Assembly (NCBI GenBank): GCA_017893485.1
Contig: CM030362.1
Coordinates: 31,228,089-31,292,088 of the forward strand
Length of the DNA stretch: 64,000 nt
Origin: Hemerocallis citrina
Taxonomy: Eukaryota > Streptophyta > Magnoliopsida > Asparagales > Asphodelaceae
Direction: 5' to 3'
The position numbers and the translations under genes are program-made. Shown piece by piece: positions 1-10,859 of this stretch. Numbering within the stretch: the first letter of the stretch is position 1; every line of letters starts with the position of its first letter. The notes beneath the pieces are model-generated. The model saw nothing but the letters and a program-made list of their open reading frames with translations, made no database searches and had not been told where the DNA came from.

Positions 1-1032
1 AACTAGGGTATAGCCAGGCCTTGTACTGGCAATAAAAGAAATGTGGAAATGATATTTGAAATGAGAAGACCAAGGTTTGGGTCATGTAAATTAAATGAAT
101 AAGACCGGTATAGTGGGAGTGCTACACTCTAAGGGTTGATTTTATACATGATTCAATTAAACTAAGGATTAGATACATAGTGAAGATGTTATGAAAGTAA
201 GAAAAACATTGAGTATGAGAGCCATTGGATTGGCGGCGTGAGAGTATTCACAGAATGTCCCATGATGCGTCATGATAGGGCGTGGATACTGCTCCAGAGT
301 ACCGTCCCGATGGCGATGCTCGTGGGGTGTTTGACGACTGCGGGTGGTGTCATGTCTATGGTAGGAGCTGAATTACCACAGGATGCCTGCATGATGAGTC
401 ATGTGATAGTGCGTTGGGATTCCCTCCAGGGCGCCTAGACATGAGTTCGTAGGTCTAAAAACATCTAGGATACTTACCGTAGTTACAGTAGTAGATTAAG
501 TCATGGCGAGAGATTGAACCTTACAAGATGAAGAACGATTAAGGGCTTGCTTTCGGACCAATGTAGTATAGGCTACATAGACTCTGAACAAGTACGCATT
601 AGTGTCATATAATACAAAAATTGCATTAAGGACTAAGTGCACATTCACAACACGACATCAATAGGATAGTCCCTTTTAGGTTTGTTTGTGACAAGTTTGT
701 GGTTTGCTAAGTATTGAGAATCGTTATACTGTTTCTGGCATAGAGAGGATGGCCGTGTATAATATTTCGTCGGTTGAATGAACTGACTCGCCCACAGTTT
801 TATATGAAGGGTAAAGCTGTTTGACAAATTGAAGTATACACGCTGCTCAAGATTGATTTAAATGCTGTTTCATGTAATTTATTGTAAATCTGCTTCCGCT
901 GTAATAATGTAAAGGTGTAATGTAACTCTGATGAAAGAAATGTTTTTATTTCCTTGTAAAATTGTACGAAAGAAGTGTAAAGATCCTGTGGAACTTCGAA
1001 TTCAGCTATATTTTGGAATTCGGGGTGTTACA
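1..1032 (+). mobile_element. 3' part of a large Ty3/gypsy-type LTR, truncated by the window start
   Basis: The stretch has no coding capacity and ends with GGGGTGTTACA at 1022-1032, the usual 3' end of plant gypsy LTRs that begin TGTAACACCCC. Immediately right of 1032 the sequence changes to a LINE endonuclease read on the minus strand, so the LTR element inserted into the LINE. The left half lies outside the window, so neither the 5' end nor the target duplication can be checked. The only ORF of note, 238-438, has no recognisable domain and is probably chance. Confidence 0.6.
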
Positions 1033-1590
1033 ATCCAGGTTGATCAAAACTGGATTACCTCTTCGATTTGACCAGGTGAATTTCCTGTTATTGGTAGGCA
1101 CCTCCAATATGTGCATTTGTGCAATAACCATGTTGAAGGTCCTTCTGTTGTTGCCATTACCCCTCCCCCCTTTTCTTTCGCTGCCGTATCGCACTACGTT
1201 AAAATCGCAGCCCAAGATCCATGGGAAGTCCCATTTCTGCCTTATGTGCCTAACTCTAGTTTTCGCTCCCTCCTATTTGGTCCACAGACTGTCGAAACCA
1301 AAAAGATTATCCCATCCATCTTTCTAACCAGAACGATGGATACTGAAAAGGATCCAATCCAGGATCCAGAAGGTCAAATTTGTCCTGATTAAACCCAACA
1401 AAGATATCCCCATATGCGCTAATGGCATCTTTAACTACCCAATCCTTTATGTGCTTGAGCTTTAGTAGACACAACTTAGTCTTCTCTAGACATACAATAT
1501 TAGCTATATGTCTCCTAATGACCACCTCTAACATACGCTTGTTTGGCCGGCTTGCCAAGCCCTCGGACGTCCTAGAATATGGTGTTCAAC
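1033..1590 (-). pseudogene. LINE endonuclease (APE-type) fragment
   Basis: Minus-strand translation in two frames shows the first half of a plant L1-type LINE endonuclease. Near 1575 an N-terminal VRGLG segment is visible. IVCLEKTKL follows at about 1500-1470, corresponding to the metal-binding ETKL, and DFNVVRYGSERKGG lies near 1190-1150, corresponding to GDxN. FTWSNRRGNPVL at about 1070-1035 comes just before the LTR junction. The order matches the better preserved LINE at 14.1-14.87 kb and many positions are shared, so both belong to the same or a close family. At least one frameshift and loss of RT make it a fragment. It is interrupted exactly where the LTR element ends. Confidence 0.75.
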
Positions 1591-1699
1591 ATTAACACCA
1601 TTGTTAGCTCAAGGGACCGGTGCACTTGTCTTTGTTTTATGACCCCTATCTGTCGAGGCACGTCTCCTTGCTCCTCGGTAGTGTAATTAAAAAGTTAAG

Positions 1700-1870
1700 C
1701 TATATATGGTTAGCACATAGTACCATGTCATTTTCCCTAGCTCTAATATGAGAGAGGTTTTCTAAGAGTGCATCCTTGCCCCCCCCCCCCCCCCCCCCCC
1801 ATGTCATTTTCCCTAGCTCTAATATGGTTAGCACATAGTACCATGTCATTTTCCCTAGCTCGAATGCACC
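1700..1870. repeat. Direct repeats around a 22-base poly-C tract
   Basis: A 35-bp segment starting GGTTAGCACATAGTACC occurs at 1708 and again at 1826. A run of 22 C occupies 1779-1800 between them. The arrangement suggests local duplication by slippage, or an assembly-sensitive site. Confidence 0.7.
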
Positions 1871-2690
1871 TCCTTCACCTCCCTCTTCCACTTTTCCCTA
1901 GTCGAAAAAGAACATTCTTATTGGGGACTATCTGCCTAGCTTAAAATTCACATGTAACACCCGTGCTATTGTCTACCAAGACCCATTTGAGCCTACTCAT
2001 ACCTAGGTCAAGAGCTTCTGTTTAGACATCCTAGAGCACAGTTCGTAGGTATGGGTGTCTGAATTCCTCTATGGTCTCGACACAATGCTCACAACCGTCG
2101 AAAATAAACTGTGAAAAGGGAAGTTGCATTGCATAGTCCCTTTACAGAAATGCATATTCAGATTTCTTGCCAAGAACATAGTAGGAGAGGTGACCCTTAC
2201 TCATATTCAGAAAAATAGGGTTAAGCTTAGATAAGTAAAATTCTAATATGAACAACGAGTATACAAGACACAATCACTTGGTTTCTGAAGAAGTCGAGAG
2301 GTATCTATAGTCGTTGTGTGTTGTTAGAACTTGAATTTCAAAAAACAGGAAAATGCTAACAATATTTGTGAAGAATTACAATTACAGGAAATGAAGGAAC
2401 AAACCATACAGTACAATACAGAGTCGAGATTTAAAATCTCTGTCCTTAAAGCAAAATTCGTCCCGTAGTGTGACGATGGTTGACAAATTGCCGCCCAGGA
2501 TACAACTATATTACCTTTCTCTGAAGAGCAGCACCCTAACTTCAGAGATCTCAGCGAACCGGTATTGTGTTGTATTCTCAGACTGTGACTCAGAGGAAGA
2601 AGAAGGAGATTCGGAATGTTTGAAACACTATGTGTACTGGCAGACAAAAGTTGCTGGTCTTATAGAAGAAGGGAAGTAACTGAAGGGTCC
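1871..2690. other. Non-genic stretch
   Basis: Overlapping ORFs of 107 aa on the minus strand (2324-2647) and 69 aa on the plus strand (2470-2679) show no motif, signal or splice context that I recognise. I see no gene or element ends here. Confidence 0.5.
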
Positions 2691-2694
2691 ATTA

Positions 2695-2800
2695 CTCTGT
2701 AACAGCAGAGTAATTTCCCATTACTCTGTAACAGTAGAGTAATGGTTCAAAAACGTAACTGATGAGCCATTACTCTGCTATTACAGAGTAATGGTGCCAG
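2695..2800. repeat. Cluster of three ATTACTCTG hairpins
   Basis: Three short inverted repeats built from ATTACTCTG and CAGAGTAAT follow one another within about 105 bp. Each can fold into a 9-10 bp stem with a loop of a few bases. They may be residues of MITE termini, but no target duplication was found. Confidence 0.6.
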
Positions 2801-2872
2801 CAGTTACAGAATTTGAAAAGCCTCAACGGTAACTGGGAAAAATTTGGAGTGGGGCAAAAAAAAAATATAGGC

Positions 2873-3088
2873 CAGGGTCGGGCGGGCGCGCGTGTTTGTT
2901 ATTTTATCTAGGTCCTCTCCCCACTACACGTTAGTGGTAATCTCAGGGCTACGCCCTTTAGGGCTAATCCCTAACGTGTAATCCCACTGCACGTTAGGGA
3001 TTACAAATTTGGAGATCCCAAAAATTGCAAAAAAAATCAGGGGCCTGAGATGGCCGCTTCACCTGCCTCAAGGTAGGAGCCGGCCCTG
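2873..3088. mobile_element. Small hAT-like non-autonomous element (probable)
   Basis: The left end reads CAGGGTCGG and the right end CCGGCCCTG, giving an 8 of 9 terminal inverted repeat of the CAGGGCCGG type seen in plant hAT-like elements. Inside is an imperfect inverted repeat around ACGTTAGGGATTA. No convincing 8-bp target duplication flanks it, so the family assignment is tentative. The copy at 39822-40802 has a similar right end. Confidence 0.4.
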
Positions 3089-3404
3089 AGGCCGTGATTG
3101 ATAGACAACATCACCCATACTTGGGCGAAACGGAAACGGGGCCCACCCACTACCAACATGCTTAAGGGACTATCACTGTTGTGGAGGCCAGGCTAGTCGA
3201 CACCATTAGCACCATTAGCACCGATACGGGCAGAACCTCATGCCCTACTTCTTGATATAAAATGTTAGATATATAACCAAAACTAAAAGTGGATCGTCGA
3301 AGGAGATACAACCAACATGGTTAACTGGATATATAAAGAGTCCAAATGCGGTGCCTCCTTGGCATCTTGCCCACCTAGTTTTTGAGTGCAGAAACAGATT
3401 TGCC

Positions 3405-3560
3405 AGTGCTCCAGGATGTTCCACTGCGAGTGTCAAGAGAGACAAGAACAATGCGGCTCACACCCTTGCTAAACTTTGTTGACGGCTTAACCTTTTTTGT
3501 AGCTGGGTTCTATCACGAATTTTCCACTCGTCTAAGGGAAGCATTCGAGTGCTGCTTGTA
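3405..3560 (+). pseudogene. RNase H-like (RVT_3-type) C-terminal remnant
   Basis: One frame reads SVKRDKNNAAHTLAK at about 3430-3474, resembling the last catalytic helix of plant RVT_3 RNase H domains, where an Asn or Asp plus HxLAK is typical. A stop follows a few codons later and the preceding region is shifted and interrupted. It may derive from a LINE or from a host RNase H-like gene. Only about 50 residues are readable. Confidence 0.45.
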
Positions 3561-3591
3561 ATGAATTCCATTTGATTAATGAAATTAACAT

Positions 3592-3592
<1 letters not shown>

Positions 3593-3626
<34 letters not shown>
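3593..3626. repeat. Poly-G tract, 34 bases
   Basis: An uninterrupted run of 34 G on the plus strand can form G-quadruplexes. It creates artefactual polyproline ORFs on the minus strand (3458-3835 and 3585-3767). Confidence 0.9.
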
Positions 3627-3629
<3 letters not shown>

Positions 3630-3639
3630 AGAAGCATCT

Positions 3640-5040
3640 GGGACAAATTTGGATTCACATGCAGGGTCCGATTCTGATGTAGACCATGCAAAATGATTGA
3701 GACAAAAAAATAAAATAAAATAATTAAAATAATAGTAATAATAATAATAATCTCTCTTCTTTTCCAAAAGATCAACATTTGGGCTTTAGCGTTAGTGAAA
3801 GTGAGGATATTGTTAAGGGTTGATTGGAGTCTCAATTCTTTGTGAAGCGTACAAATAGGCTCATAGGCTCATTGAGAGGTTTTGCCAAATGACACAAAAA
3901 AAAAAACTTGTACTTTTAATTATTTTAAGTGACTTGAAGTGACTCGAGTTATGATTTATGATTTAGGACAAAACTTGTACTTTTAATTATTAAAAAATGG
4001 GAATTGGCCACCAACTAAAATAAGTTTATTAATAATTTTAAATCATATTTTAATAATTTTAACCTATTTATTATATGATCAAAATCTTTCGACAACCAAA
4101 TGTGAAAAAGTTATCAATGCCTCTCTACATTTTATCTTCGACACCATCCATATACAATAAATACTAGAAATTTAATATTTGAGTTTTAAAAATTTTCTGA
4201 CCTTTTCACAACCGAACAGCCTCTTTTTAGAAAACATCTGGATGTGAATTGGGCCTTCCAATCAGGATTCAGATGAACAAGCACAAGGTCAGAGACATGG
4301 ACCTGAACACAGAATAATATTAATTTGAGCAAATAAAGAAAAAAAGAAAGAAAAAAAATTGACCTGATAGTTAGAGGGCAAAATTTAGAAAAACAGCACA
4401 AAAGTTTGGATCTGTTTAAAAAAACAGCACAAAAGTTTCACTTTTTAAAAAAACAGCACAACGTTTAACTTTCAGTTAACGGAGTTATCCAACCGTTAAC
4501 CGTTATGTGATGTTTTTTTAAACAAATGGGAACTTTTGTGATGTTTTTTTAAACAGAATAATAGTTATGTGTTGTTTTTTTAAACAAAACAATAGTTTTA
4601 TGATGTTTTTTTAAACATTACGTATAACCCAGTTAACGGTTGGATAACTCTGTTAACTGAAAGTTAAACGTTGTGATGTTTTTTTAAAAAGTGAAACTTT
4701 TGTGCTGTTTTTTTAAAAAGTGAAACTTTTGTGCTGTTTTTTTAAACAACGCCAAACTATTGTGATGTTTTTTTAAATTTAGCCTAGTTAGAGACTCTAG
4801 CAGGGCCAAATCAATATTTTGACTTAAGTATTCTACTGTTTTTCACATGTCAATTGCAAATTCTTTGTCACATTGTCAGTTCTTGGTCATTGAGATTCAT
4901 GATGGTTGCTCAAATCCAAACAGGTCACTGGCGAAGGCTATGGACAGGATAGGGATATCAAGGAGGTGATTGCGGATTCAGATGAAAATGGAGGAGACAG
5001 GGTGGACTATGATGGTGAGAAATGAGGACGATGATCTCCA
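3640..5040. repeat. Dispersed repeat, copy 1 (interrupted by a MULE MITE)
   Basis: Blocks at 3650-3790, 4230-4376 and 4794-5040 match, in the same order, the stretch at 8860-9300. Shared landmarks are AAATTTGGATTCACATG, TCTCTCTTCTTTT, GAACACAGAATAA and GGTGATTGC. The pair is an old duplication or two copies of an unrecognised element. The MITE at 4377-4784 is missing from the other copy. Confidence 0.65.
4377..4784. mobile_element. Mutator-like (MULE) MITE, 408 bp
   Basis: The element starts GGCAAAATTTA and ends TAAATTTAGCC and is flanked by an exact 9-bp duplication, TAGTTAGAG, at 4368-4376 and 4785-4793. The terminal inverted repeats run about 120 bp and consist of tandem AAAAACAGCACAAAAGTTT modules followed by a GTTAACGG-containing segment. 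A 9-bp target duplication with long inverted repeats is diagnostic for MULEs. There is no coding capacity. Confidence 0.9.
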
Positions 5041-5372
5041 GTTCAAAATTACTAGCAGTATAAATATTAGTGGCATATAATTTCTACAATTGTATAGGTA
5101 AGAGGGTCTGCTTTCGGGGTAATGATTTTCTAAAGCCTTACCAAATACCAACACTTGAAAATGACAGTAATTTATAAATTATATAAACTGAAGAGGACAA
5201 TAGTGCAGGGATTAACTAGCAGAGGTAAATTATAGGATAACAATGTGACACTAAAAGCAAGGACAATAGAACATAACCAACGTGACAATAGAATATCATC
5301 AATACTACAGAAAAGACATGACTATCATCAATAGGGCGAAAAAAGACAATAAAATTAAGACGATAAAATGTA

Positions 5373-6866
5373 GGGATATTTTAGCAAATGCCCCCATTCA
5401 AAATGTATAAACTAGCATATACCCCCACTATTTTTAAAAACTAAGAAATACCCCTAGTTTGGATGGAATGGTTAAAATTCCGTTAACTTAACTTACGTGC
5501 ATCACATGTAACACAGTAAAATGACCAAAATACCCCCAATAAAATTATTTTAGCAAATACCTCTATTCAAAATCTAAAAACTAGCATATACCTCCACTAT
5601 TTTAAAAAAAAGGGATATTTTAACAAATGCACCCGTTCAAAATATGAAAACTAGCATATATCTCCACTATTTTTAAAAACTAAGAAATACCCTTAGTTTG
5701 GACGGAATCGTTAAAATTCCGTTAAGTTAACTTACGTGCATCACACGTGACACATTAAAATGACCAAAATACCCACTACATAAAGTAAGGGTTTCTTGAA
5801 GCAAATTTGAAAAGAGAATGAACCGTCTCCTTTCCGCTTTGCAAGTCCGTATAATTTTTTCTCTGATGGCCATCTACCCCACCTTGTTATATTAGGGTTT
5901 TTAAAGAAGAAATACCCCAACCCTAATTAGTCATTGACTCATTGTAAGCATCTTCTCCACCTTGTTATATTAGGGTTTTTGATAGATTATGTTTGTTTGA
6001 TCGTTTCAACTTGATCAATTTTGTGATTTTTTTCCTGAATTCTGTTTTAAGTAAAATTGGTTGTAGGAAGAGCCATGAATTCGAGAAGGTTCGCATCTGA
6101 ATCTTTGTTCTATTATTTTGTTTATATTTTTATTATTCGGATGCGAACCTTCAAAAATTCATGGCTCTTCCTACAACCAAATTTCCTTAAAAAAGAATTC
6201 AGAAAAAAAAACATCACAAAATTGATCAAGTTGAAACGATCAAACAAACATAATCTATCAAAAACCCTAATATAACAAGGTGGAGAAGATGGTTACAATG
6301 AGTCAATGACTGATTAGGGTTGGGGTATTTCTTCTTTAAAAACCCTAATATATAACAAGGTGGGGTAGATGGCCATCGGAGAAAAAATCATACGGATCTG
6401 CAAAGCAGAAAGGAGACGGTTCATTCTCTTTTTAGATTTGCTTCAAGAAACCCTTACTTTATGTAGTGAGTATTTTGGTTATTTTACCGTGTCACGTGTG
6501 ATGCACGTAAGTTAACTTAACGGAATTTTAACGATTCCGTCCAAACTAAGGCCATTTCTTAGTTTTAAAAATAGTGGGGGTATATGCTAGTTTCCATATT
6601 TTGAACGGGGGCATTTGCTAAAATATCCTTTTTTTTAAATAGTGGGGGTATATGTTAGTTTTTAGATTCTGAATAGGGGTATTTGCTAAAATAAAATTAT
6701 TGGGGGTATTTTGGTCATTTTACTATGTTACATGTGATGCACGTAAGTTAACTTAACGGAATTTTAACGATTCCATCCAAACTAGGGGTATTTCTTAGTT
6801 TTTAAAAATAGTAGGGGTATATGCTAGTTTTCACATTTTGAATGGGGGCATTTGCTAAAATATCCC
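5373..6866. mobile_element. Foldback MULE, 1494 bp, almost entirely palindromic
   Basis: An exact 9-bp target duplication, TAAAATGTA, lies at 5364-5372 and 6867-6875. The ends are GGGATATTTTAGC and its complement. The two arms, about 5373-6100 and 6137-6866, are inverted copies with only scattered mismatches, separated by a loop of about 35-40 bp. Each arm begins with two tandem terminal modules (5373 and 5612, period 239). A unique segment of about 350 bp follows, containing TTAGGGTTT motifs that look like captured 5'-leader sequence of a plant gene. No transposase is present; the 72-aa ORF at the centre (6057-6275) simply reads through the fold. Confidence 0.92.
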
Positions 6867-6875
6867 TAAAATGTA

Positions 6876-8215
6876 TAGTATAAGAAAATATATGCAAGCA
6901 AGGTTTGTTAGTTGAATTTCAAATTAGTAACCATTTCAATCCCTCACTACCTGATACCCTAAAACATGCATACAGCAAAGGTTTGTTCAATACCTGCTGA
7001 GAAGTATGAATGGAATATAAACTTGATTAAGAACTTGGTCTATAACAACAACATTCACGATGAGATGACCAACAGAGAATCAGAGCAGCACCGGGACACA
7101 ATGACGTAGAACTCATGCAGAAACAGGCCAAACTCGTCAAAGTTGGTAGTGGTTTTGTCCAACAGAACCACCAAAAGGTTGTTCCTCGTCTAAAAGAACA
7201 TTATCAGTTCTATTGCTCTTGCTCGTCTTCCTACGAATGCAACCAATAATTACTGCAACGATTTTGGAGTAACCGGAATCAAAGTATCATATAATAATGT
7301 AAACAATGTGAACTTAAGAACCATGTGTCAGCAGCAGTCCACAGATCAAAATGGAGTGTCCTTTCCACATTTTGCCGTTTTCATACAAACATCATCAAGT
7401 ACAATATTGAGGTAAGATAAAGATCAATTGCAACATCTGACAGATAAAATCAAGCAGAAAATTTTCATATCTATAACGAGTGTTCTTATACTATATTCAC
7501 AACTAATATTATCAAGTCATATATCTGAACGATCAACAACAGCCGCAGGTCATGGCCATACAAGCATCGAGTCAAAAGTAACATTTTCAGAAAATTCCCT
7601 TGAAGACCACAACCTAATTTCTGCCATCTAACTACTATTTTAAACCAAGGGGTTGGATTGATCCAAAGAAGACATTGAAACGGTCTTCACATCAAATTTC
7701 CAATTTCCACACAATCTTGGAAAGCTATTCAATGTCCTACAAAAATAAAAAAAAAATAGTTGATGACATTGTTAGGTAATGATTGCTAGATGTATTAAAT
7801 AAATTGCAAGAGGCAAGATAATGATAAAGTGCCAACTCCAACAGAAATTTTTTTGAATACAAAACTTAGGATGGTTACTCAGATTTCTAGGAACCCTCGA
7901 AATCACAAGTCAGCAGAAACCGCATTCAAATATTTTATTTATCAAAACCTGTAATGGTCACATAACTACTATGCATTGAGCCTCAAAATAATTATTGTTA
8001 CTTCATGGGAAATTACCCAACCTATACAAATGGAAGATCAAAATAAAGACACTGTTATTATGATTGATAATATTTGTACGAGTTAACTCTCGGAAGATAA
8101 GGTATTCACTGGATAATCAAGCCTTGAACATGTCCACACGTGATCTCGTTCAGAGTGAGACAAACACACGTCATTGGATACTAATGAATGAATCGTTCTG
8201 TCAAATTGCAAATCA
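6876..8215. other. Non-genic stretch
   Basis: AT-rich sequence without a convincing ORF, RNA gene or element ends. The 67-aa ORF at 7428-7631 has no recognisable feature. Confidence 0.5.
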
Positions 8216-8530
8216 AAATAAATAGAGTAATGCTTCATCCACTACCAATTTCACTACGATTCTCTTCACTACCTTAGGTGGCACACTCCTATTGGAGAAT
8301 TTTCCCACCTACTCTCAGTTCCCCCACCTATTGGAATGTGCCACCCTAAGGTAGTGAAGAGAAATGTAGTAAAATAGGTAGTAGATGTAGCATTACTCAA
8401 ATAAATATACTGCAATTGTTACTAATATACACATTTAGTAACTCTAGAACGTTGGGTATCACTGGATGATCAAGCTTCAATCATGTTCACACTTACCCTC
8501 GTTTAGAGTGAGGCAAACACAGTCACAAAT
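8100..8530. repeat. Diverged direct repeat flanking a MITE
   Basis: Segments at about 8100-8170 and 8450-8525 share TCACTGGAT, ATCAAGC, TGTTCACAC-like and AGAGTGAG blocks in the same order. They are an old tandem duplication of about 75 bp. The MITE at 8225-8398 lies in the spacer. Confidence 0.55.
8225..8398. mobile_element. MULE-type MITE, 174 bp
   Basis: An exact 9-bp duplication, AAATAAATA, lies at 8216-8224 and 8399-8407. The ends are GAGTAATGCT and GCATTACTC. The inverted arms are about 70 bp each and read through to the motif CACTACCTTAG, leaving a short loop. Size, 9-bp duplication and long arms fit a Mutator-derived MITE. Confidence 0.9.
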
Positions 8531-8859
8531 CAACAAAAAGCTTTTGCTTTCAGCTATAAGCGAATTAGTTGAGTGCATAACAATCTCCTTTATCCAAGAC
8601 TACAAGCATTAATTACAGGCCATTAGTGGAGTATTTCTTTTCTTATTGGACTTTAGTCCGATGTCACAATTACCTTCCTAAGTATACAAAACCATATGTA
8701 AATTTTCGTTTGAAAGTTCAATGAATCTGCTGTGGGATTCTCGAGGGAAGGATGACCAGGATATGAGTTTGAACTCCTGGTCAATGAGGAAAACAATATT
8801 GTAGGAAAGTTATTTGAGAAGATGTTCTGTTAAAATTGTAAGGGGCTATAGAAGGATAT

Positions 8860-9300
8860 GGGATAAATTTGGATTCACATGAGGTCCAGTTCTGATCTAG
8901 GCCAAGTAAATATTTAAGAAAATATTTAAATCTCTCTTCTTTTAAAGGTTAACTTTTTGGCATGGCGATAGAAAATTGGGTGTGAATTTAGCGTTCTAAT
9001 CGGGATTTACTCTTAAATAATGAGGAAAAGGAACACGGTCTGGGTCGGGGACAGGGAGTTGAACACAGAATAAATTTAATTTAACCAATTCGAGGGACTT
9101 GACCTGGTAGCTAGACTGTAGTAGGGTCAAGATGGTTGTTGAGAATCCAAAAGTCACTGACAATGAAGTTGAATTCGAGAATACAGGAGAAGAGGAATAG
9201 GGTAGGGGAGTATTAGGGAGAAGGTGATTGCCGCTTGAGATGAAAATGAAGTAGGGTGGGTTATGATGGTGAGGACAACGATCTCTTATCCAACTCCGAT
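8860..9300. repeat. Dispersed repeat, copy 2
   Basis: This is the uninterrupted partner of 3640-5040. Comparison of the two copies shows the site in which the 408-bp MITE of copy 1 landed. Confidence 0.6.
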
Positions 9301-9349
9301 TTCATCTTACATGAGTGTGATATTGAGAGTCTATTCTTCCAAATTACAT

Positions 9350-10035
9350 GAATATGATATTGAATGTCAGATAAGGAGGGAGGAGGGACATTGAATGTCA
9401 GATGAGGAGGGAGGAGCGACTGGCGTTTGTGGCGAGAATATGAGAACGAAAATCTTCAAGATATAGGCAAATATTGCCAAGGTAAGAACGGCTAGAAGAG
9501 CCTCACGTTGATGCTGAACAGCGAAATTGACAGAGTATGGCTGATAGATAATCCACTCTTCTACCTAATTAAATCTGGAGAGAGATGCATGAATGTTGTC
9601 ACCCTGTTTGGTCTCAATTACATGGCGGAATATATCGTACATGCTTGCATGTTATTGGTGGAGGAACACATTTGATGAAGACTATCCCAGATCTCCTTTG
9701 ATGTGTCAAGAAAAGTGGAGTTATAGACGTCTCGGTCCATGCAGCTGGTCATTATCCTGACAATCAAGTTGTCATCGCGATCTCATATTTTGAACATCGG
9801 ATCCTTAGACGCAAGAGCTTTCTCAGAGAGGTGATGGTACATTTCGTGCCCCTTGTGGAAGCGCATTATAGATTGGGACCATGTCATGAAGTTGGTACGG
9901 CCGGAGAGATTGTGGATGGTCATGCATTCGGCCTTCAACAGAGAAAGAGGATCGTTAGCCGTTGGAAGAAAGAAAGTCGCCATTGGAGCAGATCAAGATT
10001 AAATCTGAAGGTGAAGACGGATTTGAAGACAAGAT
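9350..10035 (-). pseudogene. Copia-type gag (UBN2/DUF4219-like) fragment
   Basis: The minus strand from 9983 reads an intact gag N-terminus. It includes LSGRTNFMTWSQSIM, the typical LxGxNYxxWS segment, and HHLSEKA. After one in-frame stop near 9781, where a Trp codon is expected, it continues with DDNLIVRIMTSCM and KEIWDSLHQM at about 9775-9670, typical of the UBN2 region. A further stop, a deletion and a frameshift follow. A second frame then gives AVQHQREALLAVL near 9500, the family's QQREEL-like segment. No protease, integrase or RT follows within the window, so this is a truncated Copia remnant. A Copia-derived host gene is less likely given the breaks. Confidence 0.7.
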
Positions 10036-10064
10036 CGCCATTGGAGAGGGGATCAAAAACGGAT

Positions 10065-10440
10065 ATGCATTACGAAGTAGTACACATCATCTTGTTGATT
10101 TTTTTTTTTGATCTAGGGGAGGATGGTGGCTGATCTATTGTAGGGCGGGGGGATCTAGAGGAGGGCGGCTGTCGGTCAACGGGATGGCAGTTTGATGGCG
10201 ATGGGATGGCAGCGGCAGGATGGTGGGAGCAGGAGGGAGGCGGGAGGAGTGGATGTGGGTTTTGGGATGTGGATCTGGAGTGGATCTGGATGTTGGGTTT
10301 CGAGCTATGAATGTGGAGTGGATCTGGATAGGCGGCGAGAGCGTCGAGAGGGAGGCGACATGCGGGCGGGAGGGCGGCTGGAGCGGGATGGCGGCTGGAG
10401 GAGGGCAGTGAGAGAAGGGGGGTTGGGAGCAAGAGAGAGG
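10065..10440. other. GC-rich, strand-biased leader-like stretch
   Basis: The plus strand is G/A-rich and the minus strand C-rich, opening long low-complexity ORFs on both strands (for example 10070-10432 minus, Pro/Ser-rich). The stretch lies between the Copia gag and an LTR-like block, where an untranslated leader is expected. I see no reason to call a protein. Confidence 0.4.
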
Positions 10441-10490
10441 CTAGATATGTTTTTTCTCTTTTTTTTTTCCTTCTTTTTTTGTTCCTTTTT

Positions 10491-10659
10491 TGTTGAGAGA
10501 AGAACCCTAATTTTTTGTGGTAAATTTGTGTATAAAGAAAGAAAGAATACTTTATTGGATTATTATAAATGAGTACAGTGCCTCCAATATATAGGAGAGA
10601 ACAAAAAATAAACTAATACAATTTACGATGTGGAACTGAACTAAAGCTGTACTTTAACA
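10491..10659 (-). mobile_element. Possible short Copia LTR for the gag remnant
   Basis: A 169-bp block is bounded by TGTTGAG and TTTAACA (4-bp terminal repeat TGTT/AACA). On the minus strand it carries a CCTATATATTGGAGGC promoter-like element. It lies upstream of the minus-strand gag. No tRNA-Met-type primer site follows and there is no target duplication, so the boundary is tentative. Confidence 0.35.
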
Positions 10660-10859
10660 CCAACCATAGACTATTAACGCTCCCATGTGATCCTCTCCAA
10701 ATGGGGCCTTCACGCGGGGTAGAGGACATCGGAATTCACGCTCGCCTATCATTCAGTCCAATAGGAATGACATCGGAGGAGTAGCGTATCACGGTCAACA
10801 AAAGCAATCAACCGCCTCAGGGTCTCCGCAACCAACCACGTACCATCGAGAGAACCCCT

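Noticed and set aside
3458..3835. Polyproline ORFs
   Set aside because: Produced by the G34 tract read on the minus strand.
10192..10572. Plus-strand Gly/Arg/Trp-rich ORFs
   Set aside because: Low-complexity G-rich sequence; the coding signal nearby is the minus-strand Copia gag.
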